A stretch of DNA of 64,000 nt from IMG/VR virus record IMGVR_UViG_3300042509_001112, positions 1 to 64,000 of that record. One strand, given 5' to 3'. Below are positions 26,603 to 34,052 of the stretch, in pieces. This DNA is from a virus. The stretch's first letter is position 1. The number at the start of each line of letters is the position of its first letter. The notes under the pieces were generated by a model that saw only the letters and a program-made list of their open reading frames with translations, was not told the DNA's origin and did not search any database. Made by a program: the position numbers and the translations under genes.

Positions 26603-28519
26603 TTAAAATAAAGTTAATTGTGGATCAAGTATTGTATCTATTTCTTTCTGAGCTTCTTTAATATAAAATTGATAGTTTATATCATACTCATTCATTTGCT
26701 TCTCTATAAAGTCATTAAATATGGTTACTTGATAACCTTTATTAATAACTTCAGATGTGCCTTTAGAATAATATTTTATAAAGTTTGCTCCTTTATTAGA
26801 TATATAATATCTAACATTCTTTTGTTGCTTTTCAACTAATTCTACAGCTATACCATCTTTATAACCTAAATAATGTATTTGACCATAACTATCTCTACCA
26901 AATTTCTGTCTACCACAAAAATCATATATATTAGTATGATTCATAATAGTATTTCTAATAGGTATATTATTTACAAAGAATTGACTTAAAGCATAAGGTA
27001 TAATTCTAAAACTATTATCTTTATGATAAGCAGGTTCAGAACCAACTACTTTATCTACTTCAAATGCACCTTTATATTTAACTTTACCTTTAGTAGTTAC
27101 AGCCAAATAATTATTTACATCTCTAATTACCATCTTAGAATACTCTACATATTCTAATTGTAATTTAGTTTGTTGTTCCCAATTCTTACAAATGTTGTAG
27201 TATGCATTAATACTGTGTTGATTATTAGGTATTTTGAGAGTAATACCGTCAGTATTAATTTGCAATACAGTCATATCTTTAATTCTATCAACTAATTCTT
27301 CTGCTAACATAGTTAGTAATAGTTGACCATTAAGAGTTATACACATTGTAAATTTAGGATCATATAAGAAACTATTAATATCATTAGATTTACCATAAGT
27401 ACTATTAGAAGATAATTTCATTGCATCAGCAATAGAATTATTGCCTTCTTTTTTAGCTAAAGCTCTTAATATTGTTAATTTTTCATAAACATCCACAAAA
27501 ACATCTCCTAAATGTTCAGGATAAAATCTATTAGTTATTGCTAATCTGGGGTACATTTGTGCTACATCTGCATCAATTATAATATAATCTTCATCAGATT
27601 CATATACACCAGGTTTAATACAAGCATGAATACCACCAGTACCATAGTCATATTTAAAACCTTTATATATTACTGATTCACTAATACTACCTTTAGTTTC
27701 TCTAATAACTTTACTTTTTAACTTATTAAGTAATTTATTAAAGTCATCAGATTTAAACTTAATATAAGGTAATATACATTCATTAAGATTAATAGAATCT
27801 CTATGAGTACGCATCTGTTTAATATCCCAAGGATTTGTTTTAGTCTTATTAGTATATAGTTTAAGAATAAGTTGTTCACCTATTTTACTATCTGACCAAT
27901 TAATACAAGGAATATCAAATTGAGTTATTAATGATTTGCGTAGCTCTATCTTAGGAAGAGAATTAGTATAAAATCTATAAGTTGCTAATACATCGTTAAG
28001 ATTATATTCAAGTATAGGAGTAATCTCATCAAAAGAAATATCAGTTCTTTTGTGATCAATTGGCATTTCCATAACATTAGGATAATTCATACTTATCTCT
28101 AATGCTTTTAGACTTGTACTACGAGCTTTGTTGTTATAATGCCATATTTTAAATAAGTCTAATTGGGGTATTAATACTTCACGTTCTTTAATAGATACAC
28201 TTGTTACAAAGTTTTTCTGATTCTGTTCTTCAATAATACTTGTAGCTTTATCATGTATTTCTTTAATGATAAACTCTCTACTAGAATCTTTATTAATAGA
28301 TTTAAGTATAAAATGAATAACAGGATAATCAAAGTTAACATTGTTAAATCCAATATGTCCTTTACAAGATTTAAGATGCATTATAAGACTATTATAATCC
28401 CACCTATCTTTGTGAAGAACATATTGGACTATTTCTTCAGTATCAATATTAAAAGCTGTATAAGTAAAGCAACTAGCTAATGTTTCTATATCATATACCC
28501 ATACACTTCTATTTTGCAT
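26603..28519 (-). CDS. Family B DNA polymerase
   Basis: A 638-residue replicative polymerase with proofreading. The exonuclease domain has VYDIET (D10, E12), NNVNFDYPVI (D64) and EYNLNDVLATY (Y172, D176). The polymerase domain has motif A IDADVAQMYP (D318), motif B KLSSNSTYGK (368-377) and motif C LQINTDGI (D424). Motif C reads NTD instead of DTD, but the second Asp is the metal ligand, so activity is expected. It is compact for family B, and no TPR2 insertion typical of protein-primed enzymes was evident, so it probably uses the primase encoded at about 11 kb. It is flanked by paralogous small genes. Confidence 0.92.
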   Translation of the reverse strand: MQNRSVWVYDIETLASCFTYTAFNIDTEEIVQYVLHKDRWDYNSLIMHLKSCKGHIGFNNVNFDYPVIHFILKSINKDSSREFIIKEIHDKATSIIEEQNQKNFVTSVSIKEREVLIPQLDLFKIWHYNNKARSTSLKALEISMNYPNVMEMPIDHKRTDISFDEITPILEYNLNDVLATYRFYTNSLPKIELRKSLITQFDIPCINWSDSKIGEQLILKLYTNKTKTNPWDIKQMRTHRDSINLNECILPYIKFKSDDFNKLLNKLKSKVIRETKGSISESVIYKGFKYDYGTGGIHACIKPGVYESDEDYIIIDADVAQMYPRLAITNRFYPEHLGDVFVDVYEKLTILRALAKKEGNNSIADAMKLSSNSTYGKSNDINSFLYDPKFTMCITLNGQLLLTMLAEELVDRIKDMTVLQINTDGITLKIPNNQHSINAYYNICKNWEQQTKLQLEYVEYSKMVIRDVNNYLAVTTKGKVKYKGAFEVDKVVGSEPAYHKDNSFRIIPYALSQFFVNNIPIRNTIMNHTNIYDFCGRQKFGRDSYGQIHYLGYKDGIAVELVEKQQKNVRYYISNKGANFIKYYSKGTSEVINKGYQVTIFNDFIEKQMNEYDINYQFYIKEAQKEIDTILDPQLTLF

Positions 28520-28528
28520 TAAATTTAT

Positions 28529-28846
28529 TTATTTTAATTTTTTAAATTCTTCATATAGAAAATTTATTGGGTGTGATTCATACCAACTATCTGTTAATTT
28601 ACTAAAAAATTCATATTCTAAAACATCTGACTTGTTTAAATTAGAAGCTACTATTAAAATTTGATTTTGTAAATGTGTCATACAAAACTCAAACCAATGA
28701 ATAAATGTTAAAAATTCATCTGTTTCTTCATTTAGAAATCTTAAGTCTTCTGTAAAAAATTCAAATTTACAATGTTTAGGAAATAACTTATTACACATCT
28801 CCAATAACTTCTTCTTATGTTCTTCTGTTAGTTCTATTGCTTTCAT
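28529..28846 (-). CDS. HWFEF-family small protein, copy B
   Basis: 105 residues: IELTEEHKKKLLEMCNKLFP, FIHWFEFCMTHL and INFLYEEFKKLK, matching copy A across the polymerase. Copy B is 25 residues shorter in the middle and C-terminal half. The end is identical over FLYEEFKKLK/YLYEEFKKLK. This is most simply a duplication around polB, or one copy brought in by recombination using the other. Function unknown. Confidence 0.7.
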   Translation of the reverse strand: MKAIELTEEHKKKLLEMCNKLFPKHCKFEFFTEDLRFLNEETDEFLTFIHWFEFCMTHLQNQILIVASNLNKSDVLEYEFFSKLTDSWYESHPINFLYEEFKKLK

Positions 28847-28853
28847 ATATTTA

Positions 28854-29066
28854 TCATGTTACAATGTCTACTCGATGGCTAAATTGTTTTAATAAACTAT
28901 CTAAACATTCAAAACAAGCTTCATTAGCATCTATTTTATTTAACCATTTGGCTCTAAATAGTTCTACATAATTCATTACAGCTTTCTTATGTTTAATAGT
29001 ATTGTTAGGATTACTAATAACATTAACTGTTTTAGTATAATCTTTTAAGAATTGGGGATTACTCAT
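28854..29066 (-). CDS. Hypothetical small helical protein
   Basis: 70 residues, helical and basic (KHKKAVMNYVELFRAKWLNK), with two Cys near the C-terminus (ACFECLDSLL). Not recognised. It overlaps the upstream gene by 8 nt and starts at a clear ATG. It belongs to the chain of small genes downstream of the accessory region. Confidence 0.55.
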   Translation of the reverse strand: MSNPQFLKDYTKTVNVISNPNNTIKHKKAVMNYVELFRAKWLNKIDANEACFECLDSLLKQFSHRVDIVT

Positions 29067-29343
29067 TTATTTCAGTTTTAGATTCTTCTTTACTTAAATA
29101 TCTTTCCATAGCCTTTTGAAATACTAAAGGTCTATATACTTCATATAAAGCTTCTTTATCTGTTTTAGATAACTTAATTGTTTTATTATATACATCTTTA
29201 GCAAATTGATCTAATTCTTCAAAAGATAGTTTTTTATATTCTTCAAGTTTACTAATATATCTGTTTGCTATTTTAGTTTGTTGAGAACTTTTAAATAATT
29301 GTTTTAAAACACGTTTTTGGTGTCTATTTTGTGATTGAGCCAT
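29059..29343 (-). CDS. Hypothetical basic helical protein
   Basis: 94 residues, highly charged and helical: RHQKRVLKQLFKSSQQTKIA then a Lys/Glu-rich body. The basic N-terminus could bind nucleic acid. No family recognised. It overlaps its downstream neighbour by 8 nt; upstream of it the DNA changes to a GC-richer segment, so it may be the first gene of its unit. Confidence 0.55.
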   Translation of the reverse strand: MAQSQNRHQKRVLKQLFKSSQQTKIANRYISKLEEYKKLSFEELDQFAKDVYNKTIKLSKTDKEALYEVYRPLVFQKAMERYLSKEESKTEINE

Positions 29344-29402
29344 AGGTTTATTTTGGGTTTAGTTTGTTGTGTATGCGAAATGAAGTAGCGGGTAGCGGGG
29401 AG

Positions 29403-29754
29403 TTATCGGCAACCCTAAACGACATCCAAGTATTGAGATTCATAATAACATTTAGCTGCATCTTGTTCATCAATAGGGCAAACCTCTAATTCGTAAATTG
29501 AACAGAATGCTTCCATATATGCCAACTCTATTTGCTCTCTTTCTTTTTCAAGGGCTTGTTTAAGCATTCCGTGAAATACCTTCATAGATATTTCTACGCC
29601 ATTGTTAAAATCCATTTCAACAATATCAATCATTTCCTGTGCTGCGGTTTTGTTTTTCATTTTTAAGTGTTTTATTTTGTTGTTAATCAATTATTTAATA
29701 TTTGTTTCCCTTATTGATAAGGTGAACATTCCGAAAGAAGGGCAGCCGATAACA
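29403..29754. repeat. Inverted GCCGATAAC pair around a small gene
   Basis: GTTATCGGC occurs near 29403-29411 and its complement GCCGATAAC near 29744-29752, on either side of the 81-residue accessory gene. Both copies sit in DNA that is clearly richer in GC than the surroundings. This layout is compatible with a mobile cassette, but no transposase or target-site duplication is visible. Confidence 0.4.
29415..29660 (-). CDS. Small accessory protein (Bacteroidota phage type)
   Basis: 81 residues from the ATG at 29660 (MKNKTAAQEMIDIVEMDFNN). The pattern MLKQALEKEREQIELAYMEA followed by a Cys-containing acidic segment and a YYESQYLDVV end is of a kind seen repeatedly in accessory regions of Bacteroidota phages, usually unannotated. 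Two further genes near 31.2-31.5 kb have a similar helix-then-QI-A layout. The gene is bracketed by inverted GCCGATAAC sequences and GC-rich flanks, suggesting it arrived as a cassette. Confidence 0.55.
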   Translation of the reverse strand: MKNKTAAQEMIDIVEMDFNNGVEISMKVFHGMLKQALEKEREQIELAYMEAFCSIYELEVCPIDEQDAAKCYYESQYLDVV

Positions 29755-29816
29755 GCAGTTTGGCGCAATAGCCGCCACGCTGCAAGCCAACCCTTCGGCT
29801 ACTGTCGCCAAGCTGC
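29755..29816. repeat. GC-rich 20-bp imperfect hairpin
   Basis: The left arm (29755-29774) pairs with the right arm (29796-29816): GCAGTTTGGCGCAATAGCCG against the complement of GCAGCTTGGCGACAGTAGCCG, with one bulge, one GU and one mismatch, and a 21-nt loop. GC content of about 57% stands out from the AT-rich phage. It could be a terminator, a recombination site or a host-derived repeat. Confidence 0.7.
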
Positions 29817-29823
29817 AACACGT

Positions 29824-30039
29824 TCAATCCCCCTCCTCATCATTTATCCGCTTAACTTTTGTATTACTAATTTTTAAGTATTCTATAATATCATTAACAT
29901 TTTTATGTTTGATAATATCTTTGTTATTAACTCCGTTAAAATAGTCATTTGAGCATTCTCTAGGAAAACCTGCCCATGTTTCAGTATATGGATTATAATG
30001 AAATACATATCCTTGTAGGAATTCTGCTTGTTTAGTCAT
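29824..30039 (-). CDS. Small accessory protein (YNPYTxxWAGFPR type)
   Basis: 71 residues. The N-terminal half, GYVFHYNPYTETWAGFPREC then NDYFNG, is a compact aromatic-rich block of a type common in small Bacteroidota phage proteins. The C-terminus is a helix ending in Glu/Asp. No enzymatic motif. It lies 1 nt downstream of thyX and ends at the edge of the GC-rich hairpin segment. Confidence 0.55.
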   Translation of the reverse strand: MTKQAEFLQGYVFHYNPYTETWAGFPRECSNDYFNGVNNKDIIKHKNVNDIIEYLKISNTKVKRINDEEGD

Positions 30040-30040
30040 T

Positions 30041-30715
30041 TTATTTAGTTATTGATTTAATTGTATATTGAAATGGATTACCTTCAATATTTTGTATAAG
30101 ATTTAGCATTTGTTGTGCAATTTCTCTAATTTCAACTTGAGCATGTTCACTATTCCTAAGTTTTAGAAAGTTAGCAAAGCTTCTCATGTTAAACATTACA
30201 TCAGCTTGTATTTGAGAGTTATAAGTTTTAAAGAACCTTGCAGACTCTTTAGCTCTTTTTCTACCAAGAATAGGTGTTAAATCTTCTAGACATTGATGAT
30301 ATAGTTGATTGCTTAATTTTGTGTATTCATTTAATATATCAAACCATTTCATTTCACCTTCATCATACCATCCAAAATTAGTTTCCATATTTTTTTGAAG
30401 ATAAATATCTTTCCAATCTTCAGGTAAATAAAACTTATCTTCTTTCAACTCTTTATACCTAGCACTCTCTGCATTAATAGAGGCCATCCTATGCTTTAAT
30501 AAATGAATGTGTGAAGCAATATCACAATTCACAAGAAAATGCACTGTAGCCTTCTCAAATGGTGTTTCATGACCATTGCTCCATAACATATCTATTAAAG
30601 CAGGTATTCTAGCTTTCTTATCATCTGTTAATTCTCTAGATGTACTAGTCCATGCGCTGCAAGATATTACTTCATCAGAACCATAATAACCTAATAATTC
30701 TACTGTATTATTCAT
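30041..30715 (-). CDS. thyX: Flavin-dependent thymidylate synthase ThyX
   Basis: A 224-residue enzyme making dTMP from dUMP with methylene-tetrahydrofolate, NADPH and FAD. The ThyX signature appears as KHRMASINAESARY (residues 74-87), with the first Arg of RHRx7S changed to Lys. TPFEKATVHFLV and the earlier STSREL also fit. The ATG at 30715 is chosen; a longer frame from 30748 would overlap the upstream gene by 37 nt, whereas this one overlaps by 4 nt. It completes a dUTP to dUMP to dTMP route with the dUTPase at 7.2-7.7 kb. Confidence 0.93.
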   Translation of the reverse strand: MNNTVELLGYYGSDEVISCSAWTSTSRELTDDKKARIPALIDMLWSNGHETPFEKATVHFLVNCDIASHIHLLKHRMASINAESARYKELKEDKFYLPEDWKDIYLQKNMETNFGWYDEGEMKWFDILNEYTKLSNQLYHQCLEDLTPILGRKRAKESARFFKTYNSQIQADVMFNMRSFANFLKLRNSEHAQVEIREIAQQMLNLIQNIEGNPFQYTIKSITK

Positions 30716-31119
30716 TTTTTTACTATTTCTATTAGTTTCTTTAAACATTCAAGTTCTGCTTCTTCATAAGATTTAAAACCTTGTAAACCTAAAATACCAT
30801 TACCAAAGTCAATGTTATATCTATAACTTTCATCATTCATATCTATATAACTATGTGTTTTTGACTTTAACCATAACCATCTAAATGCGTGTGAATAGGT
30901 TGGCGCTGTGGTTGATTCTTCTAATATTTCTGAATTAATATAACAAACACCTTCATCAACCCCTTCTTTAAATTCTGAGGGTGTGTAAGGGTCTCTAAAT
31001 GCGAAGACATCAGCATATAAAAAAGAACTATCTTCTTTAAATAAACCTAAACAAGGTTCATCAAATCCTAATTCTTTTAAAGCTAATGCTTGTTCGTAGG
31101 GTATAAATTCTTTATTCAT
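30712..31119 (-). CDS. Accessory protein (IPYEQALALKELGFDEPC type)
   Basis: 135 residues from the ATG at 31119; the longer frame to 31200 would overlap the next gene and adds a non-conserved stretch. MNKEFIPYEQALALKELGFD then EPCLGLF and APTYSHAFRWLW are hallmarks of a family widely found, unannotated, in Bacteroidota and their phages. A C-terminal helix (YEEAELECLKKLIEIVKK) follows. It probably binds another protein; nothing catalytic is visible. It overlaps the next upstream gene by 8 nt. Confidence 0.65.
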   Translation of the reverse strand: MNKEFIPYEQALALKELGFDEPCLGLFKEDSSFLYADVFAFRDPYTPSEFKEGVDEGVCYINSEILEESTTAPTYSHAFRWLWLKSKTHSYIDMNDESYRYNIDFGNGILGLQGFKSYEEAELECLKKLIEIVKK

Positions 31120-31315
31120 ATTTATTATTATAATATTGTTCACATCTACCTTTATTAGGATCAAATCCTTGTGCTTGCATACCTTCATAACAAGCATCAA
31201 CTATTTGTTGTTTTTGTATTCTTTTAGCTTCTTTAAGAATAGCATACCATGTAAGCTTATCTTTTGGTGTATCCCAAAGCTTTTTAAATAAATAATCAAC
31301 TGCTGTTTCTGTCAT
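31112..31315 (-). CDS. Small accessory protein, TAVxxL paralog 1
   Basis: 67 residues: MTETAVDYLFKKLWD, then AILKEAKRIQKQQIVDACYE and RCEQYYNNKYE. The next gene upstream has the same plan (TAVEWL, DQAKAMEKEQIIDAHN, TAEQYYKETYN), so the two are tandem paralogs. Each reads as two helices and an aromatic tail. The genes overlap by 20 nt. Function unknown. Confidence 0.65.
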   Translation of the reverse strand: MTETAVDYLFKKLWDTPKDKLTWYAILKEAKRIQKQQIVDACYEGMQAQGFDPNKGRCEQYYNNKYE

Positions 31316-31508
31316 TGTTATTGTAGGTTTCTTTGTAGTATTGTTCGGCTGTTTTATATGGGTTCATTCTATCGTGCCAAGATTGATTATGAGCATCAAT
31401 TATCTGCTCCTTTTCCATTGCTTTGGCTTGGTCGATAATATCATCACAATTTAAAGTTGTAATACCTTTTATATAAAGTCCTAACCACTCAACTGCTGTT
31501 TGTTTCAT
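31296..31508 (-). CDS. Small accessory protein, TAVxxL paralog 2
   Basis: 70 residues: MKQTAVEWLGLYIKG, then DDIIDQAKAMEKEQIIDAHN and TAEQYYKETYNNN. It matches paralog 1 in order and spacing. The unit begins one base from the stop of the next upstream gene. Proteins with this AKxMEKxQIIDA helix are frequent in Bacteroidota phage accessory regions. Confidence 0.65.
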   Translation of the reverse strand: MKQTAVEWLGLYIKGITTLNCDDIIDQAKAMEKEQIIDAHNQSWHDRMNPYKTAEQYYKETYNNNDRNSS

Positions 31509-31786
31509 TATATTAAGTTATTTAATGTGTATAAAATAGCTGCTTCGTAGGCTTCAGTAGGAGAATTAAAATCAATATTTGAAAAACAATGTCTAAAAAT
31601 TGTAGAATCATCTATTGAATACACACTAATCCAAATACCATTCTTCTCATACAACCACATTACCACACTTACGATTGTTGGAGCATTGAAACAATCCTCT
31701 AATCTCACAGTACCTAATATATTTTTGTCTTTATATTCTTTTTCTTTTAGCAACTTAGCTATTGGAAAGTTTACTGGTGTTGTCAT
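31508..31786 (-). CDS. Accessory protein (NFPIAKLLKEK type)
   Basis: 92 residues. NFPIAKLLKEKEYKD at the start, TIVSVVMWLYEKNGIWISV in the middle and SPTEAYEAAILYTLNNLI at the end follow a family common in Bacteroidota phages and prophages, with unknown function. It overlaps the upstream gene by 4 nt. The pattern suggests a small alpha/beta fold. Confidence 0.65.
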   Translation of the reverse strand: MTTPVNFPIAKLLKEKEYKDKNILGTVRLEDCFNAPTIVSVVMWLYEKNGIWISVYSIDDSTIFRHCFSNIDFNSPTEAYEAAILYTLNNLI

Positions 31787-32070
31787 ATATCAAGTTTTAA
31801 GTTTGAGATGTAGTCTTCAGATGTTTTGTACTTATAAATTGTAGTTGCACCAAAACAAGTTCCTTCTGTGAAACCTTTTTTATGTGCCTTTTCAATTTCA
31901 GGAATTAAAGGAGTTGATTGAGATAGAATTTGATTTAAAGCTTTGATTTGTCCTATAAAATGTTGTAATTCTTGTGGAAATAATCCATCGTTATTAATTC
32001 TGTTTTCTAACTCTTCTATTCTTTTTTGAATAGCTGTTTTGTTTATGATAATGTATTCGTCTTTATTCAT
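31783..32070 (-). CDS. Small accessory protein with helical hairpin
   Basis: 95 residues from the ATG at 32070 (MNKDEYIIINK). The upstream extension begins with TTG at 32094 and lies in a duplicated leader, so it is rejected. AIQKRIEELENRINNDGL and FIGQIKALNQILSQS form a helical hairpin; a GFTEGTCFGATT segment precedes the C-terminus. Not assigned. The ATG lies inside a 25-bp direct repeat shared with the end of a nearby gene. Confidence 0.6.
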   Translation of the reverse strand: MNKDEYIIINKTAIQKRIEELENRINNDGLFPQELQHFIGQIKALNQILSQSTPLIPEIEKAHKKGFTEGTCFGATTIYKYKTSEDYISNLKLDI

Positions 32071-32220
32071 CTTGTTTCTTTTTAAATTGTTCAAACATCA
32101 TATATTAATTTAGTAATAAACATTCCAATGATAGCACCAAAAGCACTACAAATTATTGTCCATAAGATATATTTAATCCAATCAATATCATTTTTCATCT
32201 TATTTCTTTTTAAATTGTTC
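32068..32220. repeat. 25-bp direct repeat bracketing a tiny membrane-protein gene
   Basis: 32068-32092 and 32196-32220 are identical at 24 of 25 positions. The right copy covers the last codons of the 220-residue accessory gene (EQFKKK) and the start of a 35-codon frame. The left copy covers the leader and start codon of the next gene. The arrangement looks like a recombination-derived duplication that captured the small gene. Confidence 0.8.
32091..32198 (-). CDS. Tiny single-pass membrane protein (35 residues)
   Basis: An ATG at 32198 opens a 35-codon frame that ends in TGA: MKNDIDWIKYILWTII is followed by CSAFGAIIGMFITKLIYDV. After a short polar N-terminus the rest is one continuous hydrophobic segment of about 23 residues with small residues, a typical transmembrane helix. 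It fills the gap between two longer genes with no overlap to the accepted start of the next. A holin, antiholin or superinfection-exclusion peptide is possible; sequence alone cannot choose. Confidence 0.5.
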   Translation of the reverse strand: MKNDIDWIKYILWTIICSAFGAIIGMFITKLIYDV

Positions 32221-32862
32221 GATAAAATTTCTAAATTGTGCTTGTGGATTTCTATTCCAATCATCTTCATTAATTAAGATGTGCATTTCTAGTTTTTCAA
32301 TCATATCTTCTTGTTGCCATTTAGCACCATACACACAACCTTTTTTAAAAATAATCCTTTCATCTTGATTAAGATATTCCGTTGAATATAAAGAATTATC
32401 AGCAGCTTCTTCAAGTGTTTCTTGTTTAGGTTCTAATTTAGGCATTGCATCTGCCCACATTTTTGCTAACACATTTTTATCCATGTTGGGTAACTCGTCT
32501 AAATAATGAGTTTTGTTAGGTTTTTCTTGTGGAATGATGATTCCATAATTTCCTTTATCATTAAGGTTAAATTTTGGAAACACATTAACTTTAACAGACT
32601 CACAACTTGGATTCTTAACAAACCATTCTAAGAACTCATCATCAATAGCTTGTACACCATCATTTATCAAGTCTTGGTCTGTTGTTAGGATGATTTTTTT
32701 AAAAGTAATATCTTCAAATAGTTTATCAATAAAAGAGTATTTTTCTACACTACCTCCACCTTTGTAAAGAGTGCTCACTTTAATAACCCAATCTCCTTCT
32801 TTAATTTCTTCATCAGAAGTGATAAACAATTCTTTTCCTATTTTGTAGATATTTCTTTCCAT
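32200..32862 (-). CDS. Accessory protein (TTDQDLINDGVQAIDDEFLEWF type)
   Basis: 220 residues. The N-terminal part has a small beta domain (EGDWVIKVSTLYKGG), then KIILTTDQDLINDGVQAIDD and EFLEWFVKNPSCESVKV, a block often seen in Bacteroidota phages. The C-terminal third (NSLYSTEYLNQDERIIFKKG, GAKWQQEDMIEKLEMHI) ends with FIEQFKKK. Such proteins look modular. It overlaps the HNH gene by 25 nt. Confidence 0.65.
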   Translation of the reverse strand: MERNIYKIGKELFITSDEEIKEGDWVIKVSTLYKGGGSVEKYSFIDKLFEDITFKKIILTTDQDLINDGVQAIDDEFLEWFVKNPSCESVKVNVFPKFNLNDKGNYGIIIPQEKPNKTHYLDELPNMDKNVLAKMWADAMPKLEPKQETLEEAADNSLYSTEYLNQDERIIFKKGCVYGAKWQQEDMIEKLEMHILINEDDWNRNPQAQFRNFIEQFKKK

Positions 32863-33428
32863 GATGTATTATTTAAAATATGTGTTATACATGATTCACT
32901 TACATTGTATTCTTTTGACAGCTTTTTAGCTGAATACTTATAAGGAATATACTTTTGTCTTATTTCTAAAACTTGTTCTTTTTTTAATAATGAATTTGTA
33001 TTTTGTTCTCCTGAATAAGCTACTCTATACAAATGAAGTTTATTTAATCCGTTTTTAGAAGCGTGTGTATGGTTTTGTGAATTAGTACACCACTCAAGAT
33101 TGTTTATTCTGTTATTTGTTTTATCACAGTCTATATGGTTCACTTGAGGGTAATTACTTGTGTTTGTAATAAATGCTTCTGCAACTAATCTATGTACATA
33201 CTTATTTATTTTTTGATTATTAACTGTGAAACCAATAGTCATGTATCCAAGATTACTTTTAGATTGTTTACATATCTTACCTTTTCTAATATAAGAAACT
33301 CCACTAGGTTTATTTACAATTCTATCTAAAGATTTTACATTTCCGAAATTAGAAACTTGATACAATCCCTCATAATTCTTTATATCTTTCCAAACTTCTG
33401 ATGTTGGTAATATGTGTATGTTTTTCAT
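32838..33428 (-). CDS. NUMOD4-HNH endonuclease (free-standing homing type)
   Basis: 196 residues. EVWKDIKNYEGLYQVSNFGN and VKSLDR are the NUMOD4 DNA-binding motif. YVHRLVAEAFI, QVNHIDCDKTNNRINNLEWC and TNSQNHTHA form the HNH nuclease core (H in VNHID, N in NRINNLEW, H in HTHA). A C-terminal helix-turn-helix-like segment (SAKKLSKEYNVSESCITHIL) suits target recognition. It is not inside an intron or intein; it sits between two accessory genes, overlapping one by 25 nt. Such enzymes spread themselves into related phages and reduce competitors. Confidence 0.87.
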   Translation of the reverse strand: MKNIHILPTSEVWKDIKNYEGLYQVSNFGNVKSLDRIVNKPSGVSYIRKGKICKQSKSNLGYMTIGFTVNNQKINKYVHRLVAEAFITNTSNYPQVNHIDCDKTNNRINNLEWCTNSQNHTHASKNGLNKLHLYRVAYSGEQNTNSLLKKEQVLEIRQKYIPYKYSAKKLSKEYNVSESCITHILNNTSWKEISTK

Positions 33429-34051
33429 TGTTTTAGTGTTAGTTTGCCGTTAATAAATTTTACTTCCCATTCTGTTTTGGGTTGAAGAGATTTAATGGTT
33501 CTATCTAATACTTCTTCTTCGTTTTGAAGAGGTTTACCTAATTGGGCATATAATTCTTGGTTAATACCCAATTGAACTCCTACATAAAAGATTTTCCCCA
33601 CATCCTCCTCTGTATATTTCTTCTCCTTGTTATCTTCAAGGGCTTGGGTGTATGCCTCAACATAAGTTGAAACCATACTTCTCCAATAATCTGTGCTTCT
33701 TGTAGTTTGTCTTGTTGACCAATTATGTGCCTTCTTCTCAACATCAATCTCACCAATTAGTTCTTTGACTTCTTGTAAAGATATTGGCTTAGTTTTAAGA
33801 TTAAGTATCTTACCACAACACAACATAGTATTACACATCCATTGTTTTCCATTTACAGGTGTCCACATTCTATCACATTCAAGTGGTTGTGTTGAGTGGG
33901 TGATTTTTATTTTATATCCTCCAGTAACATGATTATTACTACCAGTTCTTATTTCTTTTTGTTTATCATCCCAATAATAATCTGTTTCAGAGAAATCTAA
34001 GGAATTATCTACAACAATATAGTAATCTGTGTTTATTTTTATTAGTTTCAT
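33425..34051 (-). CDS. Accessory protein with Cys pair
   Basis: 208 residues; the N-terminal half is beta-rich with CNTMLCCGKILNL. The central EVKELIGEIDVEKKAHNW and VEAYTQALEDNKEKKYTEED are helical. The end, WEVKFINGKLTLKQ, is shared by a family of accessory proteins in Bacteroidota phages. Function unknown. It overlaps the HNH start by 4 nt and lies 1 nt from the radical SAM gene. Confidence 0.6.
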   Translation of the reverse strand: MKLIKINTDYYIVVDNSLDFSETDYYWDDKQKEIRTGSNNHVTGGYKIKITHSTQPLECDRMWTPVNGKQWMCNTMLCCGKILNLKTKPISLQEVKELIGEIDVEKKAHNWSTRQTTRSTDYWRSMVSTYVEAYTQALEDNKEKKYTEEDVGKIFYVGVQLGINQELYAQLGKPLQNEEEVLDRTIKSLQPKTEWEVKFINGKLTLKQ

Positions 34052-34052
34052 A

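Noticed and set aside
27243-27260. DNA polymerase inactive because motif C is NTD
   Set aside because: The metal-binding Asp is the second one and is present; the rest of the motifs are intact.
29602-29877. Rightward 91-residue frame across the GC-rich hairpin
   Set aside because: It reads through a hairpin repeat and overlaps the starts of leftward genes; the Ala/Arg-rich part comes from the repeat.
32838-33428. Group I intron or intein around the HNH gene
   Set aside because: The HNH gene is between two separate accessory genes and does not interrupt a coding frame.
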